Assembly (NCBI RefSeq): GCF_003020125.1
Contig: NZ_PYFW01000001.1
Location: forward strand, 1,178,001-1,242,000
DNA from: Bradyrhizobium sp. MOS003
GTDB lineage: Bacteria; Pseudomonadota; Alphaproteobacteria; Rhizobiales; Xanthobacteraceae
DNA: 64,000 nucleotides
Direction: 5' to 3'
The notes under the pieces are model-generated. The model searched no databases. It was not told where the DNA came from and saw only the letters and a list, made by a program, of their open reading frames with translations. Within the stretch, counting starts at the first letter, position 1; each line of letters starts with the position of its first letter. The position numbers and the translations under genes are program-made. Positions 16,833-27,312 of the stretch are shown piece by piece.

Positions 16833-18926
16833 TTACGCCGCCCTGATCTTGCCGAGGAAGTCGCTGACCTGGTGGCCAAGCTGGCGGCTCTGGGTTTCCA
16901 GTGTCTCGGAGGCCTGCTTGACGTTCTCCGCGGCACCGGCGGCGGTGTCGGCATCGGCCTTCACGCCGGTGATGTTGTCCGAGACGTTCTTGGTGCCCTG
17001 CGCCGCGTATTGCGTGCTGCGGGTGATCTCCCGAGTCGCCGCGCCCTGCTCCTGCACGGCGGCGGCGATCGCGGTGGCGACCTCGTTGACTTCACCGATG
17101 ATGCCGCCGATGGCCTGGATCGCGTTGATGGCATCGCCTGCCACCTTCTGGATGTCGGCGATCTGCTCGGAGATCTCCTCGGTTGCCTTGGCGGTCTGGC
17201 TCGCCAGCGACTTCACCTCCGAGGCGACCACGGCAAAGCCACGGCCGGCCTCGCCGGCGCGCGCGGCTTCGATCGTGGCGTTGAGCGCGAGCAGGTTGGT
17301 CTGCGCCGCGATCGTGTTGATCAATCCGACGACCTCGCCAATGCGTCCCGCGGACTGCGCCAATCCCTGCACAGTGCCGTCGGTCTCGCGGGCCTGGTTG
17401 ACCGCGCGGCTGGCGATGCCTGCCGCATGCGCGGCCTGCTGGCTGATGTCGTTGATCGAGGCAGAGAGCTCTTCGGCGGCTGCCGCGACGCTCTCGACGC
17501 TGGAGGAGGCCTCGTTTGAAGCTCTGCCTGCAACCTCGACACGCTCGTTGGTCTGGCGGGACACTTCGGACAGGTCGCCCGAGGTCTTGCGCATCTCGCC
17601 GGACGCCTCGCTCAGCTCGCCCAGCGATTTGCGCACCTCGCCTTCGAACTCACCGACATAGGCCTCAATCGCGCGCTGGCGTGCGGCCGCGCCGGCGTTG
17701 CGCTCGCGCTCCTGCTCCTCGATCTTGAGCTTGTCGAGCGCCTGCTGCTTGAAGGTTTCCAGCGCGCCGGCAAGCGAGCCGATCTCGTCGCGTCGGTCGA
17801 GATAGCCGCTGTCGACGCCGAGATCGCCGCCGGCGACCTTGAGCATGGCGTCGCGAATCCGGTGCAGCGGATTGATGACGCGGCGGCTGACCGCTAGCAT
17901 GGCGGCGCCCGTGAACACGATGGCGGCGACGAGCAGGGCCAGCTGGACCAGCAGCGATTGCAGCGCGCCGGCGCGCTGGGCAGAGGCATGATCCCTGGCT
18001 GCGGCAAGCGCAGCATCGGCGAGCCTGATCGCACTTGCCATGCGGCCGACCGAATAGGGGCTCCACTGGTTGGCGGTCATCGACGCTTTCTCGCCCTTGG
18101 CCACCGTCGCGATGATGCCATCACGCGTGCCGGTATATTGCGGGTCGAAATAGACCGACTTGGTGTCCGCCATGGATGCGGACAGCGCCGGGGGCAGTTG
18201 CATGCCGGTGGCGGCCAGCTCGATGGCGCTCCAGGCCGCATCGGTAGCACCGACAAATTTCGTGAAGGCGAGCTGGGCCTCCGGGGAGACCTTGCCGCTG
18301 GTCAAGGCATTGCCAACAATGACCGATGATTCACCGGCGTTCTGGCGCAACAGCCAGGCCATCTGCTTGATCATCAGAAGCTGGTCGATCGTGGCGTCCT
18401 GGTGGTTGACACTGGTTACGAGCACGGGCGACAGCTTTTCGAGGATGGTCATCAGCCCGTCCTCGCTCTCGAGATATTCCTTGGCGAGTGCGAGCCTGCG
18501 TGAGGCCTTGGGCTTGGCGACTTCGGTCCAGAACTCGGCTTGCTGCGCCAGCAGCGCCTTGTTCAACCGCGCCAGATCGGTAACGATCGTGTCACGCTGC
18601 GGAATGTCGATCGAGGGAAGGATGTCGATTGCGCGCCCCAGGGCCGGCATCAGCTCGTCGCGAATGCCACGGATGTATTTCTCGGTGTCGGGATCGACCT
18701 GGATGTCACTGGTCAACTGGCGGTTGGTGGTCGACCGGTCGGCCCGGATGTTGGCCATGGCCTTGAAGACGTCGGCCGAGGCCGCTGCAATGTCGACGAT
18801 CCGGCTGGCCTGCTGGAGCCGGATCCACGAGCTCCATGCGCTGATCGAGAAGCCGATGACGACGACCAGCGCTGTGGTGAAGATCACCGCTTTCAGCAGC
18901 GTGGATACGGACAAGCGGTTGAGCAT
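16833..18926 (-). CDS. Methyl-accepting chemotaxis protein, copy 1
   Basis: A 697-residue transmembrane chemoreceptor. TM1 is about 11-33, followed by a periplasmic sensing region of about 290 residues, TM2 near 325-348, a HAMP domain ([20 protein letters not shown]) and a long cytoplasmic signalling coiled coil. Its tip ([20 protein letters not shown]) binds CheA and CheW. The C terminus FLGKIRAA has no CheR-docking pentapeptide. The start [12 protein letters not shown] is chosen to match its tandem paralogue, which has the same length; an upstream ATG at 19004 would add 26 unlikely residues. Confidence 0.95.
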   Translation of the reverse strand: MLNRLSVSTLLKAVIFTTALVVVIGFSISAWSSWIRLQQASRIVDIAAASADVFKAMANIRADRSTTNRQLTSDIQVDPDTEKYIRGIRDELMPALGRAIDILPSIDIPQRDTIVTDLARLNKALLAQQAEFWTEVAKPKASRRLALAKEYLESEDGLMTILEKLSPVLVTSVNHQDATIDQLLMIKQMAWLLRQNAGESSVIVGNALTSGKVSPEAQLAFTKFVGATDAAWSAIELAATGMQLPPALSASMADTKSVYFDPQYTGTRDGIIATVAKGEKASMTANQWSPYSVGRMASAIRLADAALAAARDHASAQRAGALQSLLVQLALLVAAIVFTGAAMLAVSRRVINPLHRIRDAMLKVAGGDLGVDSGYLDRRDEIGSLAGALETFKQQALDKLKIEEQERERNAGAAARQRAIEAYVGEFEGEVRKSLGELSEASGEMRKTSGDLSEVSRQTNERVEVAGRASNEASSSVESVAAAAEELSASINDISQQAAHAAGIASRAVNQARETDGTVQGLAQSAGRIGEVVGLINTIAAQTNLLALNATIEAARAGEAGRGFAVVASEVKSLASQTAKATEEISEQIADIQKVAGDAINAIQAIGGIIGEVNEVATAIAAAVQEQGAATREITRSTQYAAQGTKNVSDNITGVKADADTAAGAAENVKQASETLETQSRQLGHQVSDFLGKIRAA

Positions 18927-19045
18927 CGGACACCTGAGTACGCGTCTTGAAGTTTTTGGACGGCAACCCCCGCCAACTTCGAAGCAAGGGAATGAGCGCA
19001 GCAAACGCCGACGCCTTGCGGCGCGCTTAGGGGTGCATTTGGCCC

Positions 19046-19089
19046 GAAAAGGGTAAAGACTTAGACAGTGTTGCTGCCGTAAAATTACG
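19046..19089 (-). promoter_or_regulatory. Upstream element shared by both chemoreceptor genes (copy 1)
   Basis: On the plus strand GAAAAGGGTAAAG (19046-19058), then TTAG-CAG, a CTGC block and AATTACG (19083-19089). The same pattern with near-identical spacing occurs at 21403-21447, upstream of copy 2. It lies 120 bases before the start codon. It is probably a promoter or regulator site copied with the gene; the sigma factor is not identified. Confidence 0.55.
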
Positions 19090-19176
19090 GATGCATGAGC
19101 GTCTGTGGGCCTGTCGAGCGACCGTCATCGTCCAAGCTTCGCCAGGACGATATCGACAGCGTGGTGCCGCCGTGGC

Positions 19177-21270
19177 CTACGCTGCGCGGATCTTGCCGAG
19201 GAAGTCGCTGACCTCGTGGCCGAGTTGGCGGCTCTGGCTCTCCAGCATCTCGGAGGCGTGCTTCACATGGTCAGCGGCCGCGGCGGCCGCGTCCGCACCG
19301 GCTTTGACGCCGGTGATGTTGTCCGAGACGTTCTTGGTGCCCTGCGCCGCGAATTGCGTGCTGCGGGTGATCTCCTGCGTCGCCGCGCCCTGCTCCTGGA
19401 CGGCGGCGGCAATGGCAGTCGCCACCTCGTTCACTTCGCCGATGATACCGCCGATGGTCTGGATCGCGTTGATGGCGTCGCCCGCGACCTTCTGGATGTC
19501 GGCGATCTGTTCGGAGATTTCCTCAGTCGCCTTCGCCGTCTGGCTGGCCAGCGACTTCACCTCGGAGGCGACCACGGCAAAGCCACGGCCGGCCTCGCCG
19601 GCGCGTGCGGCCTCGATCGTGGCGTTGAGCGCGAGCAGATTGGTCTGCTGCGCGATGGTGTTGATGAGGCCGACGACCTCGCCAATGCGTCCCGCGGACT
19701 TCTGCAGGCCCTGCACGGTGCCGTCGGTCTCGCGCGCCTGTGTGACGGCGCGGCCGGCGATGCCGGCGGCGTGAGCGGCCTGCTGGCTGATGTCGTTGAT
19801 CGAAGCCGAGAGCTCTTCAGCCGCCGCAGCAACGCTATCGACGCTCGTCGAGGCGTCGTTGGAGGCCTTGCCGGCCACCTGGACGCGGTCGTTGGTCTGG
19901 CGCGACACGGCGGAGAGGTCGCCTGAGGTTTTGCGCATCTCGCCGGAAGCCTCGCTCAATTCGCCCAGCGTCTTGCGTACCGCGCCCTCGAACTCGCCGA
20001 CATAGGCCTCGACGGCGCGCTGGCGTGCGGACGCGCCCGCGTTGCGCTGGCGCTCCTGCTCTTCGATCTTGAGCTTGTCGGAGGCCTGCTGTTTGAAGGT
20101 TTCGAGCGCGCCCGCAAGCGCGCCCATCTCGTCCTGGCGATCGAGATAGCCGCTGTCGACGGCGAGATCGCCGCCGGCGACCTTGAGCATGGCGTCGCGG
20201 ATGGTGTTGAGCGGGTTGATGACGCGGCGGCTGACCAGCATGATTGCGCCGACGGCGAGCCCGATCGCAAGCGCCAGCAGCACGAGCTGAACGCTCAGCG
20301 CGCGCTCCGCGGCGCCACGCTGATCCAGCGTATGGACCTTGGCAGCGTCGAGGGCGGCTTCGGCAACTGCAACCGCGCTCGCCATGCGCCCGACCGTGAT
20401 CGGGCTCCACTGGTTCGCCGTCATCTCGGCCTTGTCGCCCTTGAGCAGGGCATCCGCAAGACGGTCACGCAAAGCCAGATATTGCGGATCGAAATAGGCG
20501 GTCTTGGCGGCGGCCATGGCGGAGGAGAGCGCCGGCGGCAATTGCATGCCCGAGGTCGACAATTCGAGCGCCTTCCACATCGCGCTCGTGCCGCCGACAT
20601 ATTGGGTATAGTTGTAGCGCCCCTCCGGCGTGATCTTGCCGGCCGCAAGCCCCATCGAGACGATCAGCGAGGCTTCGCCCGCGGTGTTGCGCAGCAGCCA
20701 GGCGTTCTGCTTGATCGAAAGCAATTGGTCGATCTCGGCGTCCTGGTGGTTGACGGTCGCGGCCAGCGTGTTCGATAGCTTGTCAAGCACGTCGAGCAGG
20801 CCCTGCGTCGTCTCCAAGTATTCCTTCGGCAGACCCGCGCGGCGCTGATCCTTGGGCTTGGCGACGTCCTCCCAGAACTGCTTCTGCTCCTCGACCAGCA
20901 GCTTGTAGAGACGCGACAGCTCCGGCACCAGCGTGCCCGATTGCGGGAAGTCCATGCTCGGCAGCAGCTCGAGTGCGCGTGCCATCGCCGGCATCTGGGC
21001 ATCACGTAGCGCACGCAGGTATTTCTCGATCTCGGCATCCATCGGCTCGGTCGCGTTCAGAAGCCGCGTGGTGGTGGAGCGATCGGTACGCAGATTGTGC
21101 ATCGCCTTGAACAGATCAGCGGAGGCGCCGGCGATCTGCGAGATGCGGCTGGCAGTCTTGAGGCGATGCCAGGACTCGTAGGCGGTGAGCGAAAGTGCGA
21201 TCACCACGCAGATCGATGTGATCGCGATCACCGTCTTCAACAGCGCGGATACGGTCAGGCGATTCAACAT
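19177..21270 (-). CDS. Methyl-accepting chemotaxis protein, copy 2
   Basis: A 697-residue chemoreceptor, collinear with copy 1 over its full length. TM1 is near residues 11-30, the periplasmic ligand-binding region about 31-320, TM2 about 322-345, and then a HAMP domain and the signalling domain with [20 protein letters not shown]. The cytoplasmic half is almost identical to copy 1, whereas the periplasmic half has diverged, as expected if the two sense different ligands. It too ends FLGKIRAA with no CheR pentapeptide. The start codon is 133 bases downstream of the shared upstream element. Confidence 0.95.
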   Translation of the reverse strand: MLNRLTVSALLKTVIAITSICVVIALSLTAYESWHRLKTASRISQIAGASADLFKAMHNLRTDRSTTTRLLNATEPMDAEIEKYLRALRDAQMPAMARALELLPSMDFPQSGTLVPELSRLYKLLVEEQKQFWEDVAKPKDQRRAGLPKEYLETTQGLLDVLDKLSNTLAATVNHQDAEIDQLLSIKQNAWLLRNTAGEASLIVSMGLAAGKITPEGRYNYTQYVGGTSAMWKALELSTSGMQLPPALSSAMAAAKTAYFDPQYLALRDRLADALLKGDKAEMTANQWSPITVGRMASAVAVAEAALDAAKVHTLDQRGAAERALSVQLVLLALAIGLAVGAIMLVSRRVINPLNTIRDAMLKVAGGDLAVDSGYLDRQDEMGALAGALETFKQQASDKLKIEEQERQRNAGASARQRAVEAYVGEFEGAVRKTLGELSEASGEMRKTSGDLSAVSRQTNDRVQVAGKASNDASTSVDSVAAAAEELSASINDISQQAAHAAGIAGRAVTQARETDGTVQGLQKSAGRIGEVVGLINTIAQQTNLLALNATIEAARAGEAGRGFAVVASEVKSLASQTAKATEEISEQIADIQKVAGDAINAIQTIGGIIGEVNEVATAIAAAVQEQGAATQEITRSTQFAAQGTKNVSDNITGVKAGADAAAAAADHVKHASEMLESQSRQLGHEVSDFLGKIRAA

Positions 21271-21402
21271 CGAAGTCCCCTAAAATCCCATTGCGAAGTT
21301 CGACAAAGGCGCCCGGCAAAATCGAGAAAACAGGGGCGTAGAGCATCGGCAATTCAATACCGTTCGCAGCTCACGGCAGCGGACGGTTTCGATATCAAAA
21401 AC

Positions 21403-21447
21403 GAAAAGGGTAAAGTTTTAGGCAGCGGGCCTGCTGGTAGAATTACG
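21403..21447 (-). promoter_or_regulatory. Upstream element shared by both chemoreceptor genes (copy 2)
   Basis: GAAAAGGGTAAAG at 21403-21415, then TTTTAGGCAGC, CTGCTGG and AATTACG at 21441-21447 (plus-strand reading). It corresponds base for base at most positions with 19046-19089, while the sequence between each element and its gene is not conserved. Conservation of this island alone suggests function. Confidence 0.55.
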
Positions 21448-21480
21448 TATTTACCAGAAGTTGCAATGGGTTGCCGTTAT

Positions 21481-21505
21481 GGAACCGGAGGGCGAGGCAG
21501 GCGTT
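21481..21505 (+). promoter_or_regulatory. EcfG promoter of a 51-residue membrane protein gene
   Basis: GGAAC (21481-21485), 16 bases, CGTT (21502-21505): an exact match to the EcfG consensus. The ATG of the small gene follows 38 bases later, after a GGGGG ribosome-binding site at about 21532. Confidence 0.8.
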
Positions 21506-21543
21506 AGGACCTCGTTGGTCATTTGCCTGAAGGGGGCCTTGCG

Positions 21544-21699
21544 ATGCTGGTCGGCGTACTCGTCACATTTCTCGTCGTCATTCTCGTGCTCTATCTCATC
21601 AACATGCTGCCGATGGACGGCCGCGCCAAGCAGATCGCGCGCGTAGTGGTCATCATCATCGGCATCGTGTCGCTGCTGAAATATCTCGCTGTGTTCTAG
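21544..21699 (+). CDS. 51-residue membrane protein (Thivi_2564-like)
   Basis: A tiny protein starting MLVGVLVTFLVVILVLYLIN, with a first membrane helix, a short loop MLPMDGRAKQIAR, and a second helix VVVIIIGIVSLLKYLAVF. Two helices joined by a PMDG loop recall the small Thivi_2564 family; I recall that family from memory and did not search for it. It is supported as a real gene by a GGGGG ribosome-binding site and a perfect EcfG promoter. It probably acts in the inner membrane under stress. Confidence 0.75.
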   Translation: MLVGVLVTFLVVILVLYLINMLPMDGRAKQIARVVVIIIGIVSLLKYLAVF

Positions 21700-21785
21700 G
21701 CGGTCTGTAGCCCCGCATGAGCGCAGCGATATGCGGGGCAGTGCCCCGGACGTCGATTCGCTCATCCGGCTGCGGGTACCTCAAA

Positions 21786-21814
21786 CAAAAAAGCCCCGGC
21801 GCGAGCCGGGGCTT
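21786..21814 (-). terminator. Rho-independent terminator of glcB
   Basis: A perfect 10-bp stem (AAGCCCCGGC and GCCGGGGCTT) with a GCGA loop lies at 21791-21814. On the minus strand it is followed by six T. It lies 14 bases past the glcB stop. Confidence 0.9.
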
Positions 21815-21827
21815 CCGAACAACGGCC

Positions 21828-23993
21828 TCAGCCGGCCGCTTTCGCTTCGCGACGGCGGGCTGTGAGAATGTATTCGGTGTAGCCGTTCGGCTGCTCGCGG
21901 CCCTTGAAAATCAGGTCGCAGGCGGCCTTGAAGGCTGTGCCGTCGAAGGCGGGCGCCATCGGCTTGTAGATCGGATCGCCGGCGTTCTGCTTGTCGACGA
22001 CAACGGCCATGCGCTTGAGCGATTCCATCACCTGCGCCTCGGTGATCACGCCCTGGTGCAGCCAGTTGGCGAGATGCTGGCTGGAGATGCGCAAGGTGGC
22101 ACGGTCTTCCATCAGGCCGACATCGTGGATGTCAGGCACCTTGGAGCAGCCGACGCCCTGGTCGATCCAGCGCACGACATAGCCGAGAATACCCTGGCAG
22201 TTGTTGTCGATCTCCTGCTTGACGTCGTCGGGCGCCCAGTTCGACTTCGACACCGGAATGGTGAGGATGTCTTCGAGCTTTGCGCGCGGCCCGCCCTTGG
22301 TCAGCTCCTGCTGGCGCGCGGTCACGTTGACCTGGTGGTAGTGCAGGGCGTGCAGCGTCGCGGCGGTCGGTGAGGGCACCCAGGCCGTGGTGGCGCCGGC
22401 TTGCGGATGGCCGAGCTTCTGCTGCAACATGTCCGCCATCTTGTCGGGCGCGGCCCACATGCCCTTGCCGATCTGGGCGTGGCCGGGCAGGCCACAAATC
22501 AGCCCCATGTCGACGTTCCAATCCTCATAGGCCTTGATCCAGGCCTGCGCCTTCATCTCGTTCTTGCGGATCATCGGACCCGCTTCCATCGAGGTGTGGA
22601 TTTCGTCGCCGGTACGGTCGAGGAAGCCGGTGTTGATGAACATGATGCGCTTGGAGGCGCGCTGGATGCAGGCCTTGAGGTTGACGGTGGTGCGCCGCTC
22701 CTCGTCCATGATGCCGACCTTGAGCGTGTTCTCCGGCAGCGACAGCATCTTTTCGACGCGGTCGAAGATCTCGCAGGTCAGCGACACCTCTTCCGGGCCG
22801 TGCATCTTCGGCTTGACGATATAGGCAGATCCCGTGCGGCTGTTCTTGACCTTGGAATTGCCCTTGAGGTCGTGAATGGCGAGCAACCCCGAGACGGCGG
22901 CATCCAACAGGCCTTCCGGGACTTCCTCGCCCTTCTCGTCCAGCACCGCGTCGGTGAACATGTGGTGACCGCAATTGCGCATCAGCAGCAGGCTGCGGCC
23001 GTGCAGCTTGACCTCGCCCTTGCCGTCCGGCGTCTTGTAGCTGCGGTCGGCATTCAGCGAACGCGTCAGCGTCTTGCCGCCCTTCTCGAAGTCGGCCGAC
23101 AGCGTGCCGTTCATCAGGCCGAGCGTGTTGCGATAGACCAGCACCTTGTCTTCGGCATCGACCGCGGCGACCGAGTCTTCCATGTCGAGAATGGTGGAGA
23201 CCGCGGACTCCATGATCATGTCGGCGACGCCGGCGGGATCGTCCTTGCCGATCGTGCTGCCGCGGTCGATCTTGACCTCGACATGCAGGCCGTTGTTGGC
23301 GAGCAGCACGGCGCTCGGGGAAGCCGCATCGCCCTGGAAGCCCGCGAACTGCGCCGCGTTCTTCAGCGCGGTGGCGTTGCCGCTCTTCAGCTTCACCGCG
23401 AGCTGGCCAGCGACGACGCTGTAGGCGGTGACGTCGGTGTGGCTGCCGGTGGCGAGCGGCACGGCGGCGTCGAGGAATGCCTTGGCCTTGGCGATCACCT
23501 TGTCGCCGCGCGCCTTGTTGTAGCCCTTGCCGCTCTCGGAAGGATCGTGCGCGATCGCGTCGGTGCCGTAGAAGGCGTCATAAAGCGAGCCCCAGCGCGC
23601 ATTCGCCGCGTTGAGCGCGTAGCGCGCGTTGGTGAGGGGAACGACGAGCTGCGGGCCGCAGATCTTGCCGATCTCCTCATCGACATTGGCGGTCTCGACC
23701 TTCTGGGTCGCCGGCTCCGGAACGAGATAGCCGATCTCCTTCAGGAAGGTGGTATAGGCATTGAGGTCGAACGCCTTGCCCTTGTTGGCGCGGTGCCAGT
23801 CGTCGATCTTGGCCTGCAGCGTGTCGCGCACCGTCAGCAACGCGCGATTCTTCGGCCCCAGATCCTTGATGATGGCGGCAAGCCCGGCCCAGAAGATATC
23901 CGGCGCGATCCCCGTTTTCGGGGTCGCTTCCTTGGCGATGAAATCGAACAGAACGGGAGCGATCTTCAATCCGTGGGCGTCGACGCGTTTCAT
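21828..23993 (-). CDS. glcB: Malate synthase G
   Basis: A 721-residue cytoplasmic enzyme that condenses glyoxylate with acetyl-CoA to form malate, for growth on acetate, fatty acids or glycolate. The length fits isoform G. Conserved stretches include [20 protein letters not shown], the catalytic region [20 protein letters not shown] and [14 protein letters not shown]. The start [19 protein letters not shown] is the family start; the 23-codon extension upstream is rejected. It is monocistronic, with its own terminator. Confidence 0.97.
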   Translation of the reverse strand: MKRVDAHGLKIAPVLFDFIAKEATPKTGIAPDIFWAGLAAIIKDLGPKNRALLTVRDTLQAKIDDWHRANKGKAFDLNAYTTFLKEIGYLVPEPATQKVETANVDEEIGKICGPQLVVPLTNARYALNAANARWGSLYDAFYGTDAIAHDPSESGKGYNKARGDKVIAKAKAFLDAAVPLATGSHTDVTAYSVVAGQLAVKLKSGNATALKNAAQFAGFQGDAASPSAVLLANNGLHVEVKIDRGSTIGKDDPAGVADMIMESAVSTILDMEDSVAAVDAEDKVLVYRNTLGLMNGTLSADFEKGGKTLTRSLNADRSYKTPDGKGEVKLHGRSLLLMRNCGHHMFTDAVLDEKGEEVPEGLLDAAVSGLLAIHDLKGNSKVKNSRTGSAYIVKPKMHGPEEVSLTCEIFDRVEKMLSLPENTLKVGIMDEERRTTVNLKACIQRASKRIMFINTGFLDRTGDEIHTSMEAGPMIRKNEMKAQAWIKAYEDWNVDMGLICGLPGHAQIGKGMWAAPDKMADMLQQKLGHPQAGATTAWVPSPTAATLHALHYHQVNVTARQQELTKGGPRAKLEDILTIPVSKSNWAPDDVKQEIDNNCQGILGYVVRWIDQGVGCSKVPDIHDVGLMEDRATLRISSQHLANWLHQGVITEAQVMESLKRMAVVVDKQNAGDPIYKPMAPAFDGTAFKAACDLIFKGREQPNGYTEYILTARRREAKAAG

Positions 23994-24344
23994 GATGGGC
24001 TTTCTTGTTGGAAATGGCTGTTTTTGGCTGCTTTTGACCCGACAGCAGCAAAATGCGCCCATGAAGGACGGCTTTCAGGGCCTTATTAGCCCCAAAATCG
24101 GGGCGGTGAGAAGACCCCTAAAGGTTTGTCAAAATGTCAGGGAGAGTGAGGCGGCCCCACCCACAGTTGTCATTCCCCGCGACCCGGCTACGCCAAGGCT
24201 TCGCCGGGGTTGAGGTCCAGGGGCGCCGAAGCTTCAGCGTAGGCGGGGAATCCAGTACGCCGCGGCTTCTCTGAATCCCCACGCGGTCTCTGGAATATGG
24301 GTCGCCCGGTCAAGCGGGGCGACGACAGCGGGAGTAGCACAGAC
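23994..24344. other. Gene-free region between glcB and cysNC
   Basis: These 351 bases carry no credible gene. The left part should hold the glcB promoter; a TTGACA on the minus strand near 24125 is a possible -35 element without a clear -10. A small GCCCC/GGGGC dyad lies at 24089-24104. The right half (24167-24330) is an intergenic repeat. Confidence 0.5.
24167..24330. repeat. Intergenic inverted repeat (GTCATTCCCCGC type)
   Basis: ATTCCCCGC at 24172-24180 pairs with GCGGGGAAT at 24243-24251. Between them are GAAGCTTCAGC-type and CGCCGGGG blocks, and a GGGTCGCC...GGGGCGACGAC tail follows. The pattern resembles dispersed intergenic elements of Bradyrhizobium genomes. It separates two genes on the same strand. 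Confidence 0.7.
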
Positions 24345-26261
24345 TCAAATATTCGCGGCGAGGTCCACGACCTCGTCGAACAGCACACCCGTCGCCTTCA
24401 GCATCTGCTCGATCGCGTCGACCGCATCCGCGACCGTCCGTGTCGAGGTGTCGATCACGAGCTCGGCTGCCTGCGGCGGCTCGTAGTCGTTGCCGATGCC
24501 GGTGAACGACGCCAGCGCGCCGGCGCGGGCCTTCTTGTAGTGCCCCTTGGGATCGCGATCCTCGCAGACTTCTGCCGGTGTCGCGACGTGGATCTCACGG
24601 AACGCTGTGTCGGCGATGCGGCGGGCGGCGGCGCGGTCCTCGCGCGCGGGCGAGACCGCTGCGACGATCGCGATGTGGCCGTTGCGCGCGAGATGCGTCG
24701 CGACCTCGGCGAGGCGGCGGATGTTCTCGCTGCGATCGGCCGCAGAGAAGCCGAGATCGCTGTTGAGCCCGGCGCGCAGCGTGTCGCCGTCGAGCAGGAT
24801 CGGCGAGCCGCCATTGCTGAACAGCCGCCGCTCCAGCGCCTTGGCGAGCGTCGACTTGCCTGAGGCGGGCAGGCCGGTGAGCCAGACCACGGCGCCGTTG
24901 TGCTGATAGCGCGCGGAGCGCTCGTCGGGCCGCAGCGCGGATTCCACCGGCACGATGTCGACCGGCACGGCGCGCTGGCCGGCATCGACCGACAGCACAA
25001 GGCCGCCGCCGGCGATGCGCCCCGAAACCTCGATCACGAGGCGTCCGGTCCGCGGATTCTCGGTGTAGGGATCGGTGGCAATCGGATTCGACAGCGAGAT
25101 GTCGATCTCGCCGACATGATTGCGGCCGATCGCCTTGTTCTCGACGCTCGACAATTCGCCTGGGTCGACCGCCTTCTCGATTTCCACCACGGTGGCGCGG
25201 CTTTCCTTCGGCCCCGACCGAACCAGCAGCTGGTCGCCCTTGGCCAGCGGCTTGTCGTGCAGCCAGAAGATGCGGGCGCGCAGCCGCCGCGTCTCGCGCG
25301 GGGCAGCGCTCACATGCGCGATGATGTCGCCGCGCTCGATGAACAATTCGCGGTCGAGCGTGATGCAGACCGAGCGGCCCGCGCCCTGCCGTCCCGCCAC
25401 CGGCGTCACCGGCCAGCTTTCGACCGTCTTGATCTTGGCGATCTTGCCGGCCGGCATGATCACGATCTCGTCGCCGGCGATGAGGCTGCCGGATTCGATC
25501 CGGCCGGCGACAATGCGGCGGTCGTCGAACTTGTAGATCGCCTGCACCGGCAGCCGCAGCGCCAGCGCTTCCAGCGGCCGCGCCGGCTCGAGGGCGTCGA
25601 GCGCCTCGACCACCGTCGGACCTTTGTACCAGCCGATCCGATCAGTACGATCAGCGACTCCGTCGCCGTCGCGCGCCGAGATCGGGATCACCGCCGTGGG
25701 CTTCACGCCGAGGCCGTTCAGATGTGCGGAAATCTCGTCGCTGATCTCCTTGAAACGCTCTGCGGAGAAGTCGACGCGGTCCATCTTGTTCACGACGATC
25801 GCGACCTGCTTCACGCCGAGCAGATGCAGGAGATAGCCGTGTCGCCGTGTCTGGTCGCGCACGCCTTCGAGCGCGTCGATGATGAGTACAGCGCCGTCGG
25901 CCTGCGAGGCGCCGGTGATCATGTTGCGCAGGAATTCGGCGTGGCCGGGCGCGTCGATCAGCACGATGTCACGCGAATTGGTGCGGAAGCGGATCTGCGT
26001 GGTGTCGATGGTGATGCCTTGGTCACGCTCGGTCTGCAGCGCGTCGAGCAGGAACGACCATTCGAACGGCATGCCGCGCCGCGCGCTGACGGCCTTGAGC
26101 ATTTCCAGCTTGCCGTCGGGCAGGCTGCCGGTCTCGTGCAGGAGGCGGCCGACCAGCGTCGATTTGCCATGGTCGACATGGCCGACGATGACGATGCGGA
26201 CCTGCGGTCGCGTCGTGCCGTTCGGGGTGGCGGGCGAAGCCGGGGTGACGATCATGTTCAT
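24345..26261 (-). CDS. cysNC: Bifunctional sulfate adenylyltransferase large subunit / APS kinase (CysNC)
   Basis: A 638-residue fusion. Residues 20-450 form the CysN GTPase, with [17 protein letters not shown] and NKMD motifs and EF-Tu-like beta domains. Residues 455-638 form the CysC kinase, with P-loop GLPASGKST and the [15 protein letters not shown] segment. With CysD it makes APS from sulfate and ATP, driven by GTP, and the C-terminal part phosphorylates APS to PAPS. It is homologous to rhizobial NodQ. It follows cysD by 20 bases in one operon. Confidence 0.95.
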   Translation of the reverse strand: MNMIVTPASPATPNGTTRPQVRIVIVGHVDHGKSTLVGRLLHETGSLPDGKLEMLKAVSARRGMPFEWSFLLDALQTERDQGITIDTTQIRFRTNSRDIVLIDAPGHAEFLRNMITGASQADGAVLIIDALEGVRDQTRRHGYLLHLLGVKQVAIVVNKMDRVDFSAERFKEISDEISAHLNGLGVKPTAVIPISARDGDGVADRTDRIGWYKGPTVVEALDALEPARPLEALALRLPVQAIYKFDDRRIVAGRIESGSLIAGDEIVIMPAGKIAKIKTVESWPVTPVAGRQGAGRSVCITLDRELFIERGDIIAHVSAAPRETRRLRARIFWLHDKPLAKGDQLLVRSGPKESRATVVEIEKAVDPGELSSVENKAIGRNHVGEIDISLSNPIATDPYTENPRTGRLVIEVSGRIAGGGLVLSVDAGQRAVPVDIVPVESALRPDERSARYQHNGAVVWLTGLPASGKSTLAKALERRLFSNGGSPILLDGDTLRAGLNSDLGFSAADRSENIRRLAEVATHLARNGHIAIVAAVSPAREDRAAARRIADTAFREIHVATPAEVCEDRDPKGHYKKARAGALASFTGIGNDYEPPQAAELVIDTSTRTVADAVDAIEQMLKATGVLFDEVVDLAANI

Positions 26262-26281
26262 GTCGCGCTCGCGTCCTGAGA

Positions 26282-27169
26282 TCAGAGATAGCCGGCGACG
26301 CGCAGACGCTCGAAGGCATCCTCGGTCTCATGGTCGAGCGCACGGCCGGCACGTTCCGGCACCTTGGTCTGCTCGAGTTCGATCAGGATCTCGTCGATAT
26401 TGGACGCGGTCGATGCGACCGGATTGGTGATGTCCTGATCCCCCAGCGAGCGATAGCGCTTGCCGTCCTTGGCGAGATAAAGCGGGATGATCGGGATGTT
26501 CTCCCGCTTGGTGTAGGCCCAGATGTCGGCTTCGGTCCAATGCAGGATCGGATGGATACGCAAATGCGCGCCCTGCGGCGGCGAGGCGTTGAAATGGTCC
26601 CAGAATTCAGGTGGCTGGTCGCGCACGTCCCAATTGCCTTCGAGGCCGCGCGGCGAGAACACGCGCTCCTTGGCGCGCGTTGCCTCCTCGTCGCGGCGGA
26701 TGCCGGCGATCAGGCCGTCGAAGCCGTATTTGGCGAGCGCCATCTTGAGGCCTTCGGTCTTGCGCGCAGCGGAGCGGGCAGCCGGCGGCAGCGTCGGATC
26801 GACGGCATCGATGGGCGGGCAGGGCTCGACGCGCAAATCGAGTTCCCATTCTTTGCCGTAGTGATCGCGAAAGCGGTACATCTCCGGAAATTTCTTGCCG
26901 GTGTCGACATGCAGGGCCGGGAAAGGCACGCGGCCGAAGAACGCCTTCCGCGCCAGCCAGATCATGACGTTGGAGTCCTTGCCAAGCGACCACAGCAGGG
27001 CGATCTTCTTCAAACGGGCAAATGCCTCGCGAAAGATGTAGATGCTCTGTGCCTCCAACTGGTCGAGATGGTCCATGCTGGGGGCGGTCTGCGCGACCGG
27101 AATTTGCTCGGAAACGGGCGCGGTGAAGCCCAGCCCATCTGCGCCGGAATCGGACCTGAGAAGATGCAT
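26282..27169 (-). CDS. cysD: Sulfate adenylyltransferase small subunit
   Basis: A 295-residue ATP sulfurylase of the PP-loop superfamily. The ATP-binding motif is [13 protein letters not shown], and further blocks are [16 protein letters not shown] and [12 protein letters not shown]. The start at 27169 ([12 protein letters not shown]) is preferred because the longer frame to 27259 would cross the AT-rich promoter region; the internal [10 protein letters not shown] start (27076) is the alternative. It acts with CysNC to activate sulfate and is transcribed divergently from cysG. Confidence 0.93.
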   Translation of the reverse strand: MHLLRSDSGADGLGFTAPVSEQIPVAQTAPSMDHLDQLEAQSIYIFREAFARLKKIALLWSLGKDSNVMIWLARKAFFGRVPFPALHVDTGKKFPEMYRFRDHYGKEWELDLRVEPCPPIDAVDPTLPPAARSAARKTEGLKMALAKYGFDGLIAGIRRDEEATRAKERVFSPRGLEGNWDVRDQPPEFWDHFNASPPQGAHLRIHPILHWTEADIWAYTKRENIPIIPLYLAKDGKRYRSLGDQDITNPVASTASNIDEILIELEQTKVPERAGRALDHETEDAFERLRVAGYL

Positions 27170-27211
27170 CTCTGCTACTTTGCGTCTGGAGGCGAAAATT
27201 CTAAATTTGCG

Positions 27212-27247
27212 GCGCGCAAGAGCAGATAAAATTTTCTCTTTGCGCGC
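27212..27247. promoter_or_regulatory. Dyad in the cysD-cysG divergent promoter region
   Basis: GCGCGCAAGAG (27212-27222) and CTCTTTGCGCGC (27236-27247) form an almost perfect inverted repeat around an AT-rich core. It lies between the two divergent cys operons, with a TATATA at 27261 as a possible -10 for cysG. It is a good candidate for an operator controlling both operons; the regulator is not known. Confidence 0.6.
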
Positions 27248-27312
27248 TCGAAACGACACATATATAGAAAATAATTCCAGTCAACCCCGGATGTGGGGGA
27301 AGCGAGTATCGC

